From an uncultured Bacteroidales bacterium (lineage in GTDB: Bacteria > Bacteroidota > Bacteroidia > Bacteroidales > Paludibacteraceae): a stretch of DNA of 27,230 bases. Under the pieces are notes generated by a model that was given only the letters and a program-made list of their open reading frames with translations, had not been told where the DNA came from and ran no database searches. The stretch covers positions 1 through 27,230 of the forward strand of contig CAKUUM010000034.1 in the NCBI GenBank assembly GCA_934692905.1. Reading direction: 5' to 3'. A program made the translations under genes and the position numbers. Positions within the stretch are counted from its first letter, which is position 1, and every line of letters begins with the position of its first letter. This document shows, piece by piece, positions 7,828 to 17,377 of this stretch.

Positions 7828-7855
7828 CAAAGTTACGAAAAAAGCAGTAACTTTG
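7828..7855. promoter_or_regulatory. Overlapping divergent promoters for thioredoxin (-) and aroB (+)
   Basis: A perfect inverted repeat GCAAAGTTAC/GTAACTTTGC places one TAACTTTG -7 box on each strand (minus 7828-7835, plus 7848-7855). The minus promoter has a TTTTG -33 box 20 bases upstream of its -7 box. Each promoter's spacer contains the other's -7 box, so RNA polymerase probably occupies only one at a time. Confidence 0.65.
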
Positions 7856-7897
7856 CAAAACAATTCACGAAACAAGCGTATTATTTACGTAACGACT

Positions 7898-8938
7898 ATG
7901 GTAGTTTCCGATATACATAAGATGTTGTTGCCGTACTTCAACGGCAGGGCGACGAAGCAGGTGTTTGTACTGACGGACGAGCATACGGAGCAAGTGTGCC
8001 TGCCGCTGTTGGGCGATTTGGTGAAGGACGCGCCCGTGCTGGCAGTGCCGAGCGGCGAGGCGGCAAAGACCATGGACAACGTACAACGGATATGGGACTA
8101 CCTGTTGGCTCACCATGCCACGCGGCAAGCGGTGCTCATCAATATCGGCGGCGGCGTGGTGACGGATATGGGCGGTTTTGCTGCGGCGACCTACAAGCGT
8201 GGCATACGCTTCGTGAACGTGCCCACCACGCTCCTTGCGATGGTGGATGCCTCTACGGGCGGCAAGACGGGCGTGAACTACGGCGGTATCAAGAACGCGG
8301 TCGGCACATTCACTATGCCGCAGCAGACGCTGATATACCCGCCGTTTCTGCATACGTTGCCCGCACACGAATGGCTGAGCGGGTATGCGGAGATGCTGAA
8401 ACACGCACTGATTGCCGACCCCGGCGAGTGGCATTGGTTGCTCAGCAACGATATAGAGACGTGCGTCCGCGGTGAGAATGCAGATTTCGCCACGCATCTG
8501 GCGGCGAGTATCCATATCAAGGAGCAGATAGTCAGTGCCGACCCCACCGAACAGGGGTTGCGACGCGCGCTGAACTTCGGGCATACCGTGGGGCACGCTA
8601 TCGAAGAGGCCTACGCGCGGCAGCAAAAGCCTGTGGCACACGGCTATTGTGTGTTGTGGGGCATGGTGGCAGAGTTGTACCTGAGTGTCATCAAGTCGGG
8701 CATGCCGCGTAAGGCACTGCAGCAGTTGGTGAGCCTGATGTTGGAGTGCTATGGTCGTCCCGCCTGCGACTGCAAACAGCAAGGGGAGTTGGTGAATTTG
8801 ATGCGGGAAGACAAGAAGAACGACAGCCCTACGGAGATTAACTTCACCCTGTTGCACGAGATAGGCGTGCCCGTCATCAATCAGACAGCCACCGACAGCG
8901 AGATACTTGAGGCATTAGAGTACCTCTTCAGCCTATAG
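7898..8938 (+). CDS. aroB: 3-dehydroquinate synthase
   Basis: AroB converts DAHP to 3-dehydroquinate, the second step of the shikimate pathway, using NAD+ and a divalent metal. The 346-residue protein has INIGGGVVTDMGGFAAATYKRGI, then VPTTLLAMVDASTGGKTGVN, and ALNFGHTVGHAIE with the metal-binding histidines. Length fits the family (about 350). The start is ATG 7898 (MVVSDIHKMLLPYF). An in-frame TTG at 7853 lies inside the -7 promoter box and cannot be the start. The gene stands alone between the thioredoxin gene and the antiporters. Its stop is 1 base from the stop of the convergent antiporter gene. Confidence 0.96.
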   Translation: MVVSDIHKMLLPYFNGRATKQVFVLTDEHTEQVCLPLLGDLVKDAPVLAVPSGEAAKTMDNVQRIWDYLLAHHATRQAVLINIGGGVVTDMGGFAAATYKRGIRFVNVPTTLLAMVDASTGGKTGVNYGGIKNAVGTFTMPQQTLIYPPFLHTLPAHEWLSGYAEMLKHALIADPGEWHWLLSNDIETCVRGENADFATHLAASIHIKEQIVSADPTEQGLRRALNFGHTVGHAIEEAYARQQKPVAHGYCVLWGMVAELYLSVIKSGMPRKALQQLVSLMLECYGRPACDCKQQGELVNLMREDKKNDSPTEINFTLLHEIGVPVINQTATDSEILEALEYLFSL

Positions 8939-8939
8939 T

Positions 8940-10013
8940 CTAGCCAACGGCTACGAGGCGGAAGGTGAGGTAGGCGGCGTAGGTGAGGAGAAGGATGGCG
9001 CCGTGCCAGCGTTTGATTTCGTGCTTGCGGTTGGTATAGACGAAAAGCATTACCATAGCACTCGCCAGAGCCGCCATCAAGGCATCCAACTCCAAGCCCG
9101 GATAACCCGGAAGAGGATAGATGACTGCGCTGGTGCCCAAGATGAAGAATATGTTGAAGATGTTGCTGCCGATGACATTACCAAGAGCAATGTCCGAATT
9201 CTTCTTATAGGCTGCCACGCATGAGGTTGCCAACTCGGGCAGGGAGGTACCAATAGCCACAATCGTCAGTCCGATAATGGCATCGCTGACCCCAAGGTCG
9301 CGTGCGACAGAAGTGGCCCCCTTCACAATCAGTTCTCCGCCAACCACCAACGAAAGCAAACCCGTCAGTATCAGCAGAACAGCCTTGTAGAGCGTCATGG
9401 GGTTGTAGTTCTCTTCCGATGTGCCGTTTTTGGCATTACGGATACTGTGCCAAAGGAAGATGGCGAAGAACACAAGCAGCACAAATCCGCCTACGCCCGA
9501 TATGAAAGCGTGATTGCCGGCTTCCCAATGAAATGCGCCAAGGTCAGACCATTGCGGGTGGTCGATGTGCATATCGAAAAGGTTGTTGATATGCAACCAT
9601 TCAGGACTGCTATAAGTGGCAAAAAGCAAGACAAGCAGGGCAGCAAACATACTCCACGGGATGTCGAAACGCCGCGACTGGCGTGTGGAGGTGATAGGGT
9701 AGATGAGGGCGGAGCAACCCAAGATGAAAAATACGTTGACGATGTTGCTGCCCAAGATATTGGTGATGGCAATCTCGCTGTTGTGCTGCGACACCGCCAC
9801 CATATTGACCACGAACTCGGGCATAGAGGTTCCGAAAGCCACTACGGTGAGTCCGATAACAAGGTCCCTGACGCCGAACCTTTTCGCCAGTCCGCTTGCG
9901 CCGTTCACCAACCAGTCCGCGCCGAAAAGCAGCAGTGCAAATCCTGCAACCACCAGCAGGACTGCCACCCACCATCCTCCGGAAGACAGCCAGGTATTCA
10001 GAAAGTCAAACAT
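8940..10013 (-). CDS. Sodium/calcium antiporter, CaCA family (paralogue 1)
   Basis: This 357-residue inner-membrane protein contains two inverted alpha-repeats typical of Na+/Ca2+ exchangers of the YrbG type. The first half has VVAFGTSMPEFVVN and ILGSNIVNVFFILG. The second half has IVAIGTSLPELATS and VIGSNIFNIFFILG. The two Glu-containing motifs form the ion-binding site in the family. It is the downstream member of a tandem pair: the gene upstream (10076-11146) begins with the same MFDFLNTWLSSGGWWVA, and I estimate about four in five residues are identical. The two are 62 bases apart and probably cotranscribed. The actual exchanged ions are not certain from sequence. Confidence 0.94.
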   Translation of the reverse strand: MFDFLNTWLSSGGWWVAVLLVVAGFALLLFGADWLVNGASGLAKRFGVRDLVIGLTVVAFGTSMPEFVVNMVAVSQHNSEIAITNILGSNIVNVFFILGCSALIYPITSTRQSRRFDIPWSMFAALLVLLFATYSSPEWLHINNLFDMHIDHPQWSDLGAFHWEAGNHAFISGVGGFVLLVFFAIFLWHSIRNAKNGTSEENYNPMTLYKAVLLILTGLLSLVVGGELIVKGATSVARDLGVSDAIIGLTIVAIGTSLPELATSCVAAYKKNSDIALGNVIGSNIFNIFFILGTSAVIYPLPGYPGLELDALMAALASAMVMLFVYTNRKHEIKRWHGAILLLTYAAYLTFRLVAVG

Positions 10014-10075
10014 TGCTTAAGTTGTTTATGTTGTTTGTTTTATAGTATGGATACTCATCAAATAATACGGTCTTT

Positions 10076-11146
10076 CTATGCGTTCACAAGCCGGAAAGCG
10101 AGGTATGCGGCATAGGTGAGGAGAAGGACGGCTCCGTGCCAGCGTTTGATTTCGTGCTTGCGGTTGGTATAGACGAAAAGCATGACCAATGCGCTGCCCA
10201 AGGCTGCCATCAGAGCGTCCAGTTCCAAGCCCTGGTAGCCGGGAAGGGGATAAATGACTGCGCTGAAACCAAGGATAAAGAATACATTGAAGATGTTGCT
10301 GCCAATCACATTGCCCAAAGCAAGGTCGCAGTTCTTCTTGAATGCCGCCACGCATGAGGTCGCCAGTTCGGGTAAGGAGGTGCCGAGTGCCACGACGGTG
10401 AGTCCGATGATGGCATCGCTGACCCCGAGGTCATGTGCGATAGAGGTGGCACTCTTGACAATCAGTTCTCCGCCAATCACCAAGCCCACCAAGCCTGCGG
10501 CAATGAGCAGCAATGCCTTATAGACGGGCATAGGTCGGAACTCCTCCATGGACGTCTCCGCCTTCGCGTTGCGGAAACTATGCCACAGGAAAATGACGAA
10601 GAACACGAGTAACACGAATCCGCCTACGCCCGATATGAAAGCGTGAAAGCCTTCGCCCCAGTGGAATGTACCAAGGTCAGCGGCATTGGCGTCCTCAATG
10701 TGCATATTGAACAGGTTTTCGATGCGAATCCACGAGGGACTGCAATAAGTGGCGAAAAGCAAGACCAGCAACGCGGCAAGGAGACTCCACGGGATGTCGA
10801 ACCGACGGGATTGCGGAGTCGATGAAATGGGGTAGATAAGGGCGGTGCAACCGAGAATGAGGAAGATATTGATGATGTTGCTGCCCAAGATATTGGTGAT
10901 GGCAATCTCGCTGTTGTGCTGCGAGGCGGCTACCATATTCACCACGAATTCGGGCATGGAGGTTCCGAAAGCCACTACGGTGAGTCCGATGACAAGATTG
11001 CTGACGCCGTACTTTTTCGCCAGTCCGCTTGCGCCGTCCACCAGCCACTCTGCGCCGAAAAGCAACAGCGCAAATCCTGCAATAATCATCAAGGCTGCTA
11101 CCCACCATCCTCCTGAGGATAGCCATGTGTTCAGAAAGTCAAACAT
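10076..11146 (-). CDS. Sodium/calcium antiporter, CaCA family (paralogue 2)
   Basis: This 356-residue protein has the same architecture and motifs as its downstream neighbour (GTSMPEFVVN with GSNIINIFLILG, and GTSLPELATS with GSNIFNVFFILG). Both alpha-repeat motifs are intact, so both copies look functional. Most differences lie in the central hydrophilic loop (for instance IEDANAADLGTFHWGEG against IDHPQWSDLGAFHWEAG) and in scattered helix positions, which could tune ion specificity or regulation. This copy is promoter-proximal. I see no strong -7 box immediately upstream; the region holds the GCAAGGGATA repeat element and GT-rich repeats. Confidence 0.94.
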   Translation of the reverse strand: MFDFLNTWLSSGGWWVAALMIIAGFALLLFGAEWLVDGASGLAKKYGVSNLVIGLTVVAFGTSMPEFVVNMVAASQHNSEIAITNILGSNIINIFLILGCTALIYPISSTPQSRRFDIPWSLLAALLVLLFATYCSPSWIRIENLFNMHIEDANAADLGTFHWGEGFHAFISGVGGFVLLVFFVIFLWHSFRNAKAETSMEEFRPMPVYKALLLIAAGLVGLVIGGELIVKSATSIAHDLGVSDAIIGLTVVALGTSLPELATSCVAAFKKNCDLALGNVIGSNIFNVFFILGFSAVIYPLPGYQGLELDALMAALGSALVMLFVYTNRKHEIKRWHGAVLLLTYAAYLAFRLVNA

Positions 11147-11171
11147 TTGTTAATCCGTTTATATTGTACCG

Positions 11172-11214
11172 GTTGCCTATCCCTTGCGCACCCCTTGCTT
11201 ATCCCTTGCTGTTT
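11172..11214 (-). repeat. Dispersed 43-bp intergenic repeat, copy 1
   Basis: On the minus strand this reads AAACAGCAAGGGATA, GCAA, a variable 5-base part, CGCAAGGGATAGGCAAC. A second copy of the same length lies on the plus strand at 25289-25331, differing at about 6 positions. Each copy contains the motif GCAAGGGATA twice. Confidence 0.85.
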
Positions 11215-11305
11215 GGCACGAATTTAACAGAGTTAAAGTAGTTGAAAGTTGATAGTTGATAGTTGAAAGAAGTTGGGAAGTTTGGGAGTTGGTAGTAGGG
11301 AGTTG
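11215..11305. other. Intergenic GT-rich repeats between the antiporter and ychF genes
   Basis: After a small palindromic stretch (TTTAAC/GTTAAA near 11223-11236), the plus strand repeats AGTTGAAAG, AGTTGATAG, AGTTGATAG, AGTTGAAAG and then related TTGGGAAGTTTGGGAGTTGG. I see no gene here. Confidence 0.5.
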
Positions 11306-12412
<1,107 letters not shown>

Positions 12413-12416
12413 AGAA

Positions 12417-13940
12417 TCAGTGGATTAGGTTGTGACCCGTCATTTCTTTCGGTTGCTCGAGTCCCATGATGTGGCAGATAGACGGTGCCACGTCGGCGAG
12501 GATACCGTTGTCCACGTGCGCGTCCTTGTGGCTGCTGATATAGACGAAAGGCACGGGGTTGAGGCTGTGCGCCGTGTTGGGCGTGCCGTCGTCGTTCAAC
12601 TCGTGGTCGCAGTTGCCGTGGTCGGCGATGATGATGACCTCGTAACCGTTCTTCAGTGCGGTGTTCACCACCTTGTCCGTGCAGGCGTCGATGGTCTCCA
12701 CGGCTTTCTGTACGGCTGTGTACACGCCCGTGTGCCCGACCATGTCGCCGTTGGCGAAGTTGAGGGTGATGTAGTCGTATTGCTGCGTGTCAAGGGCGTT
12801 GCAGAGGGCTTCGGTCACCTCGGGCGCCGACATCTCGGGCTTGAGGTCGTAGGTTGCCACTTTCGGCGAGGGAATCAGGATGCGGTCCTCGCCGGGGAAC
12901 TTGTCCTCGCGTCCGCCGTTGAAGAAGAAGGTCACATGCGCGAACTTCTCCGTCTCGGCGATGCGCAGTTGCTTCAAGCCCGCTTTCGACACGATTTCGC
13001 CGAGGGTGTTCTGCACGTTGTCCTTGGGGAAGAGCACGTGCAAGCCTTGGAACGATGAGTCGTAGGGGGTCATGCAGTAGTATTGCAGGTCCGGCACCGT
13101 GTGCATGCCCTGCTCGGGCATGTCCTGCTGGGTGAGGATGATGGTGATTTCCTTGGCGCGGTCGTTGCGGTAGTTGAAGAAGATGACCACGTCGCCCTCG
13201 CTGATAGTGGCGATGGGCTGCCCGTTGCGCACGTGTACAATCGGCTTGATGAACTCGTCGGTCACGCCCTCGTCGTAACTCTCCTGCACGGCTTGCAGCA
13301 TGTCTTCCGATGCCTTGCCCTGACCGTTCACGAGGCAGTCGTACGCCACCTTGATGCGCTCCCAGCGCTTGTCGCGATCCATGGCGTAGAATCGCCCCTG
13401 GATAGACGCTATCTCGCCGCAGGTCTCCTGCAGGTGCGCCTGCAATTGGGCGATGAAACCGTGCCCCGACTTCGGGTCGGTGTCACGACCGTCCATGAAG
13501 CAATGCACGAAAGTGTGCCCCTCCAGCCCGTATTCTTTGGCGATTTTCGTCAGGTAGAACAGGTGGTCGAACGACGAGTGCACGCCGCCCGTAGAGGTCA
13601 GCCCCATGATGTGCAGGTTCTTGCCCGTCTTTTGGGCGTAGGAGTACGCGCTTTTTATCTCGGGGTTGTCCATGATGGAGTTGTCGCGGCAGGCGCGGTT
13701 AATCTTCACAAGGTCCTGATACACAACGCGTCCCGCGCCGATATTCATGTGTCCGACCTCCGAGTTGCCCATCTGTCCGTCGGGCAGACCTACGTTCTCG
13801 CCGCTCGCCTGCAACTGGCTGTGCGGGTAGGTGGCTAAGATGTTGTCCCAATGGGGCGTGGGGGTCTCGTAGATTGCGTTCGACGGGTTCTTGGGACCGA
13901 TGCCCCAACCGTCCAGAATCATCAGTAATGCTTTTGCCAT
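12417..13940 (-). CDS. gpmI: 2,3-bisphosphoglycerate-independent phosphoglycerate mutase
   Basis: This glycolytic enzyme interconverts 3- and 2-phosphoglycerate. The 507-residue protein has the metal-site start LLMILDGWGIG, the catalytic serine in GQMGNSEVGHMNIGAG (Ser60), the HCFMDGRDTDPKSG segment, and C-terminal metal ligands in NFANGDMVGHTG and ADHGNCDHE. This is the Mn-dependent alkaline-phosphatase-superfamily form. It starts at ATG 13938-13940. It is the first gene of a gpmI-ychF operon with a leader of about 115 bases. Confidence 0.97.
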   Translation of the reverse strand: MAKALLMILDGWGIGPKNPSNAIYETPTPHWDNILATYPHSQLQASGENVGLPDGQMGNSEVGHMNIGAGRVVYQDLVKINRACRDNSIMDNPEIKSAYSYAQKTGKNLHIMGLTSTGGVHSSFDHLFYLTKIAKEYGLEGHTFVHCFMDGRDTDPKSGHGFIAQLQAHLQETCGEIASIQGRFYAMDRDKRWERIKVAYDCLVNGQGKASEDMLQAVQESYDEGVTDEFIKPIVHVRNGQPIATISEGDVVIFFNYRNDRAKEITIILTQQDMPEQGMHTVPDLQYYCMTPYDSSFQGLHVLFPKDNVQNTLGEIVSKAGLKQLRIAETEKFAHVTFFFNGGREDKFPGEDRILIPSPKVATYDLKPEMSAPEVTEALCNALDTQQYDYITLNFANGDMVGHTGVYTAVQKAVETIDACTDKVVNTALKNGYEVIIIADHGNCDHELNDDGTPNTAHSLNPVPFVYISSHKDAHVDNGILADVAPSICHIMGLEQPKEMTGHNLIH

Positions 13941-14061
13941 ATCTTTTTGTATTTAAGTCGTTATTTGTACCTTCTGTTCGGGCGAAACCGGACCAGTAAT
14001 GCGCTTCGGCACGGACTACCGCGCCTTCATGCAGTGGCGGCTTTGCCTATCAAACAGCCTG

Positions 14062-14093
14062 CAAAGGTACGGAAAATTACGCATATTTGCAAA
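14062..14093 (-). promoter_or_regulatory. Promoter of the gpmI-ychF operon
   Basis: On the minus strand, TACCTTTG (14062-14069) and TTTG (14090-14093) are separated by 20 bases. The leader to the gpmI start is about 115 bases. Confidence 0.75.
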
Positions 14094-14179
14094 TTTTTGT
14101 TTCAGACTACTATGATAGCATAAAAATCATGTGGCATTAAATAATGACACAAACATGAACATTTTATGGCGTATCAGTG

Positions 14180-14989
14180 CTATACTGACTCGTGGTAGTG
14201 GTAGTCGGTGTAGTCTTTGGATTTGGAGCGGCGGATGCGCAGGTTACGTTTGCGGAAAAGACGCGGGAAACGCTGCTCCAAAAGATGGCGTTGGCGGCGA
14301 AGCCAGAGGCGGAAATTGCTGTCCTCCATGTCGGTTTTCTCAAAGCCCGAATAGTTGCGGTGCCGCCACCAGAGTATGAGGAGCCAGCCGAAAACCATGC
14401 CTCCCAAGTGCGCAAAATGCGCTACATTGTCGCCTGGGAGCGGCGAGAAGCCTGCGAAGAGTTCGACCAAAGCGTACAAAATAACGAGCACGCGTGCGCG
14501 TATAGGCACGGGAATAAACAAGATGAACATGCGCACGTCGGGGAAGAGCCACGCGAAAGCAAAAAGGATGCCGAAGACGGCTCCCGAGGCTCCGATGGTG
14601 ACAACGCGGTTGGCGAGTTGGCGGGCGATGTCGAAATCATAAGCACCCAGCGCGGGTTGGAGTTGGATAGCCCAAACCGCCTCCTGAATGAGTGCGGCAC
14701 CTACGCCTGTGGCCAGATAATATATAAGGAACCGGCGACTGCCCCAGCGCTCCTCGATGGCGGGCGCGAACATGAGCACGGCGAACATGTTGCAGAAAAT
14801 ATGCGAGAAATTGGCGTGCATGAACATGTAGGTGAACGGCTGCCAAAGGCGGAACTGCGTGGCGGTGACATAGTGCAAGCCGAAAATTTGCGAGAAACTG
14901 ATGCCGTAGCGCGCGAAAACAACATCCGCAAACCAACACAAGAACGTGATGATGAGCAGGTTGCGGGTAACAGGAGGTAGGTTACGCAT
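14180..14989 (-). CDS. Rhomboid-family intramembrane serine protease
   Basis: This 269-residue polytopic membrane protein has the rhomboid layout. The N-terminal WQPFTYMFMHANFSHIFCNMF segment carries the conserved HxxFxHIxxN-like motif. The catalytic serine lies in GASGAVFG (Ser135), and the catalytic histidine in HFAHLGGMVFG (His194). Six hydrophobic segments span about residues 10-205. A strongly basic cytoplasmic tail of about 65 residues follows (RKRNLRIRRSKSK). Rhomboids cleave membrane-anchored proteins within the bilayer. The substrate is unknown. The gene has its own promoter upstream and ends about 85 bases before the gpmI promoter. Confidence 0.93.
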   Translation of the reverse strand: MRNLPPVTRNLLIITFLCWFADVVFARYGISFSQIFGLHYVTATQFRLWQPFTYMFMHANFSHIFCNMFAVLMFAPAIEERWGSRRFLIYYLATGVGAALIQEAVWAIQLQPALGAYDFDIARQLANRVVTIGASGAVFGILFAFAWLFPDVRMFILFIPVPIRARVLVILYALVELFAGFSPLPGDNVAHFAHLGGMVFGWLLILWWRHRNYSGFEKTDMEDSNFRLWLRRQRHLLEQRFPRLFRKRNLRIRRSKSKDYTDYHYHESV

Positions 14990-15030
14990 ATAGGGTTTGA
15001 TTTATTGATTTCCAAAAGGGTTAGCGGGTA

Positions 15031-15038
15031 CAAAAGTA
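15031..15038 (-). promoter_or_regulatory. Promoter -7 box for the rhomboid gene
   Basis: On the minus strand, TACTTTTG matches TAnnTTTG about 42 bases before the start codon. A TTTTTG sequence lies 23 bases further upstream, so the -33 spacing is slightly long. Confidence 0.5.
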
Positions 15039-15130
15039 CGAAAAAACCACAAGACGCTGTACAAAAACCATGCAAGGCGGGGACAAAAAGGCGGAAATGG
15101 CAGAAAAAACCGCATTTTTTTCGGTAAATG

Positions 15131-15161
15131 TTTGCGATATAAGAAAAATGTTGTAACTTTG
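15131..15161 (+). promoter_or_regulatory. Promoter of the HU gene
   Basis: TTTG (15131-15134) and TAACTTTG (15154-15161) are 19 bases apart. The leader to the ATG at 15226 is about 57 bases and AT-rich. Confidence 0.75.
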
Positions 15162-15225
15162 CGCACAAATCGTCAAGGTTATTGGGCGATGGAATTAAAT
15201 GTTTAATTATTAAATCATAGTTTTT

Positions 15226-15489
15226 ATGAATAAAGCTGAACTCGTGGCTGCTATTGCAGCTGAGGCACAAATGCCGAAGGCACAGGCTCAAAAAGCTCTG
15301 GACGCTACCATTAACGCTATTGCAGGCGCATTGAAGAAGGGTGAGAACGTACAAATGATTGGTTTCGGTACGTTTGCCGTTGTAGAGAAGGCTGCTCGCA
15401 AGGGTATCAACCCCGCTACCAAGCAAGCAATTGAGATTCCTGCAAAGAAGGCAGTTAAGTTCAAGGCAGGTGCCGGCTTGGCTCTCTAA
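15226..15489 (+). CDS. HU-family DNA-binding protein
   Basis: This 87-residue histone-like protein has the family's N-terminal helices (MNKAELVAAIAAEAQMPKAQ), the saddle segment VQMIGFGTFAVVEKAARKG, then the arm INPATKQAIEIPAKKAVKFK and a short C-terminal helix. In the arm tip, INPAT replaces the usual RNPxT; the proline that kinks DNA is kept. It acts as a dimer that bends and compacts DNA. The gene is monocistronic, with its own promoter and a strong terminator directly after it. Codon choice looks like that of a highly expressed gene (GCT, AAG, GGT). Confidence 0.96.
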   Translation: MNKAELVAAIAAEAQMPKAQAQKALDATINAIAGALKKGENVQMIGFGTFAVVEKAARKGINPATKQAIEIPAKKAVKFKAGAGLAL

Positions 15490-15510
15490 TTAGCAGATAC
15501 TGTGTATATT

Positions 15511-15542
15511 AACGAGTTGCTCCGTGGGGGCAACTCGTTTTG
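15511..15542 (+). terminator. Rho-independent terminator after the HU gene
   Basis: Perfect 10-bp arms AACGAGTTGC and GCAACTCGTT (15511-15520 and 15530-15539) are followed by a short run of T. Confidence 0.85.
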
Positions 15543-15626
15543 TGTGAGAAGAAAAGGGGTGTGCTGCGAATACCCCGCAGAGAATAATGGGGCTATCGGC
15601 AGACGCCCCGCAGAAAACGGATAACT

Positions 15627-16202
15627 ATGCTGAATATAATACTATGTGGCGCTCCCGGAAGCGGAAAGGGAACGCAGTCGGATTTGATAGTAGAGAAATA
15701 CGGTTTGCAACACCTGTCGACGGGCGATGTGCTGCGCGCCGAAATCAAGTCGGGCAGTCCGCTGGGCAAAGAGATTGGCGAGTTGATAGCCAAAGGCAAC
15801 CTCGTGCCCGACCATAAGATGATACACCTGATTGAGCACTATCTGGACTCGCTACCTGCTGATTGTAAGGGCGTTATCTTCGACGGTTTCCCCCGCACCA
15901 TCGAGCAGGCAGAGGCATTGGAGTTGTTGTTGGAACGCAGAAAGATGAGCGCGGTGATGCTTGATTTGTTCGTGGACGAAGAAGAAATCATCAAGCGTCT
16001 CCTCAACCGTGGCAAAACCAGTGGGCGTGCGGATGACAACTACGAGACCATCAAAAAGCGTATTCAGGTTTTCCACGAGCAGACGCAACCCGTGTGCGAC
16101 TTCTATCTGCATCGTCATAACTACTTCTCTATCAACGGCAATCGCTCGATGGAGGATACTTTCAGTCAGATTGACACCATTCTGCAATTGGTACAGAAAT
16201 AA
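15627..16202 (+). CDS. adk: Adenylate kinase
   Basis: Adk catalyses ATP + AMP to 2 ADP. The 191-residue protein has the P-loop GAPGSGKGT at 8-16, the AMP-site segment LSTGDVLRAEI, DGFPRTIEQAE, and GRADDNYETIKKRI. The LID region is the short, non-zinc type, which explains the length. It starts at ATG 15627. It is the first gene of an adk-obgE-clc operon: its TAA shares an A with the obgE ATG, so translation is coupled. No promoter matching the consensus is obvious between the HU terminator and the start. Confidence 0.97.
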   Translation: MLNIILCGAPGSGKGTQSDLIVEKYGLQHLSTGDVLRAEIKSGSPLGKEIGELIAKGNLVPDHKMIHLIEHYLDSLPADCKGVIFDGFPRTIEQAEALELLLERRKMSAVMLDLFVDEEEIIKRLLNRGKTSGRADDNYETIKKRIQVFHEQTQPVCDFYLHRHNYFSINGNRSMEDTFSQIDTILQLVQK

Positions 16203-17377
16203 TGCCGTCTTCCTCTTTCATAGACTACGTCAAGATTTACTGCCGCTCGGGCAAGGGCGGCGCGGGGTGTATGCACCTGCATCGCGCCAAATACCTGCCC
16301 AAGGGCGGTCCCGACGGCGGTGACGGCGGACGCGGAGGGCATGTCATTCTGCGCGGCAACCGCAACCTGTGGACGCTGCTGCACCTCAAGTATCAGAAGC
16401 ACATTATGGCTACCGACGGCGGCAAGGGCGGCGACTCGCGTTCGTTTGGCAAGAACGGCGAAGACAAGATTGTAGAGGTGCCTTGCGGGACGGTGGTGTA
16501 CGACGGCGAGACGGGCGAGTATATCTGCGAGGTGAAGGAGCACGGGCAGGAGGTGATTCTGCTCAAGGGCGGTCGTGGCGGATTGGGCAACTGGCATTTC
16601 CGCACTGCCACCAATCAGGCGCCGCGCTATGCGCAGCCTGGCGAACCCGCACAGGAGCGCACCGTGGTGCTGCAAATCAAGGTGCTGGCAGATGTCGGAT
16701 TGGTGGGCTTCCCGAATGCGGGCAAGTCCACACTGTTGGCGTCCGTGAGTGCCGCCAAACCCGAGATTGCCGACTATCCGTTCACCACGCTCACGCCGCA
16801 GTTGGGTATCGTTTCCTACCGCGACAACCAGTCGTTCTGTATGGCTGATATACCCGGTATTATCGAGGGTGCGGCAGAGGGTAAAGGCTTGGGGCTCAGG
16901 TTTTTGCGCCATATCGAGCGCAATGCGGTGCTGCTGTTTATGGTGCCCGTTACGAGTGAGGACATCCGCCACGAATATGAGGTGCTGCTGTCCGAATTGG
17001 AGAAGTACAACCCGCAGTTGCTCACCAAAGCGCGCGTGCTCGCCATCTCCAAATGCGATGTGGCGGACCCCGAATTGAACCTCCCCGCATTGGTGGCAGC
17101 CCTGCAAAACGAGTATGGTATCCCCGTAGTCGCCATCAGTTGCGTGCAGGGTGGGGGAGTCACCGAACTCAAAGACATCCTCTGGACCGAACTCAACAAA
17201 GAGCAGAATCAGGTCATTGACATCTCGCACGCGCCGATTGATATCAAAGTCATTGAAAAACAGGAGACTACGGACTCCGACGAAGACGATGAACCGCAAA
17301 CCATCTACCTCAACGAGGTGGACGAAGAGTGGGATTTGGACAAGTATAGAGGCATCGGTTGGGACACGCAAGACTGA
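16202..17377 (+). CDS. obgE: GTPase ObgE/CgtA
   Basis: This 391-residue protein has the glycine-rich Obg domain (YCRSGKGGAGCMHLHRAKYL, GGPDGGDGGRGGH), then the G domain with G1 GFPNAGKST at 169-177, TLTPQLG, the DIPGIIEGAAEGKGLG switch and a SKCD base-recognition motif. The C-terminus is a long acidic tail (ETTDSDEDDEPQTIYLNEVD). ObgE is an essential GTPase in large-subunit ribosome assembly and the stringent response. The start ATG overlaps the adk stop. It ends in TGA, showing that TGA is a normal stop in this genome. Confidence 0.97.
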   Translation: MPSSSFIDYVKIYCRSGKGGAGCMHLHRAKYLPKGGPDGGDGGRGGHVILRGNRNLWTLLHLKYQKHIMATDGGKGGDSRSFGKNGEDKIVEVPCGTVVYDGETGEYICEVKEHGQEVILLKGGRGGLGNWHFRTATNQAPRYAQPGEPAQERTVVLQIKVLADVGLVGFPNAGKSTLLASVSAAKPEIADYPFTTLTPQLGIVSYRDNQSFCMADIPGIIEGAAEGKGLGLRFLRHIERNAVLLFMVPVTSEDIRHEYEVLLSELEKYNPQLLTKARVLAISKCDVADPELNLPALVAALQNEYGIPVVAISCVQGGGVTELKDILWTELNKEQNQVIDISHAPIDIKVIEKQETTDSDEDDEPQTIYLNEVDEEWDLDKYRGIGWDTQD

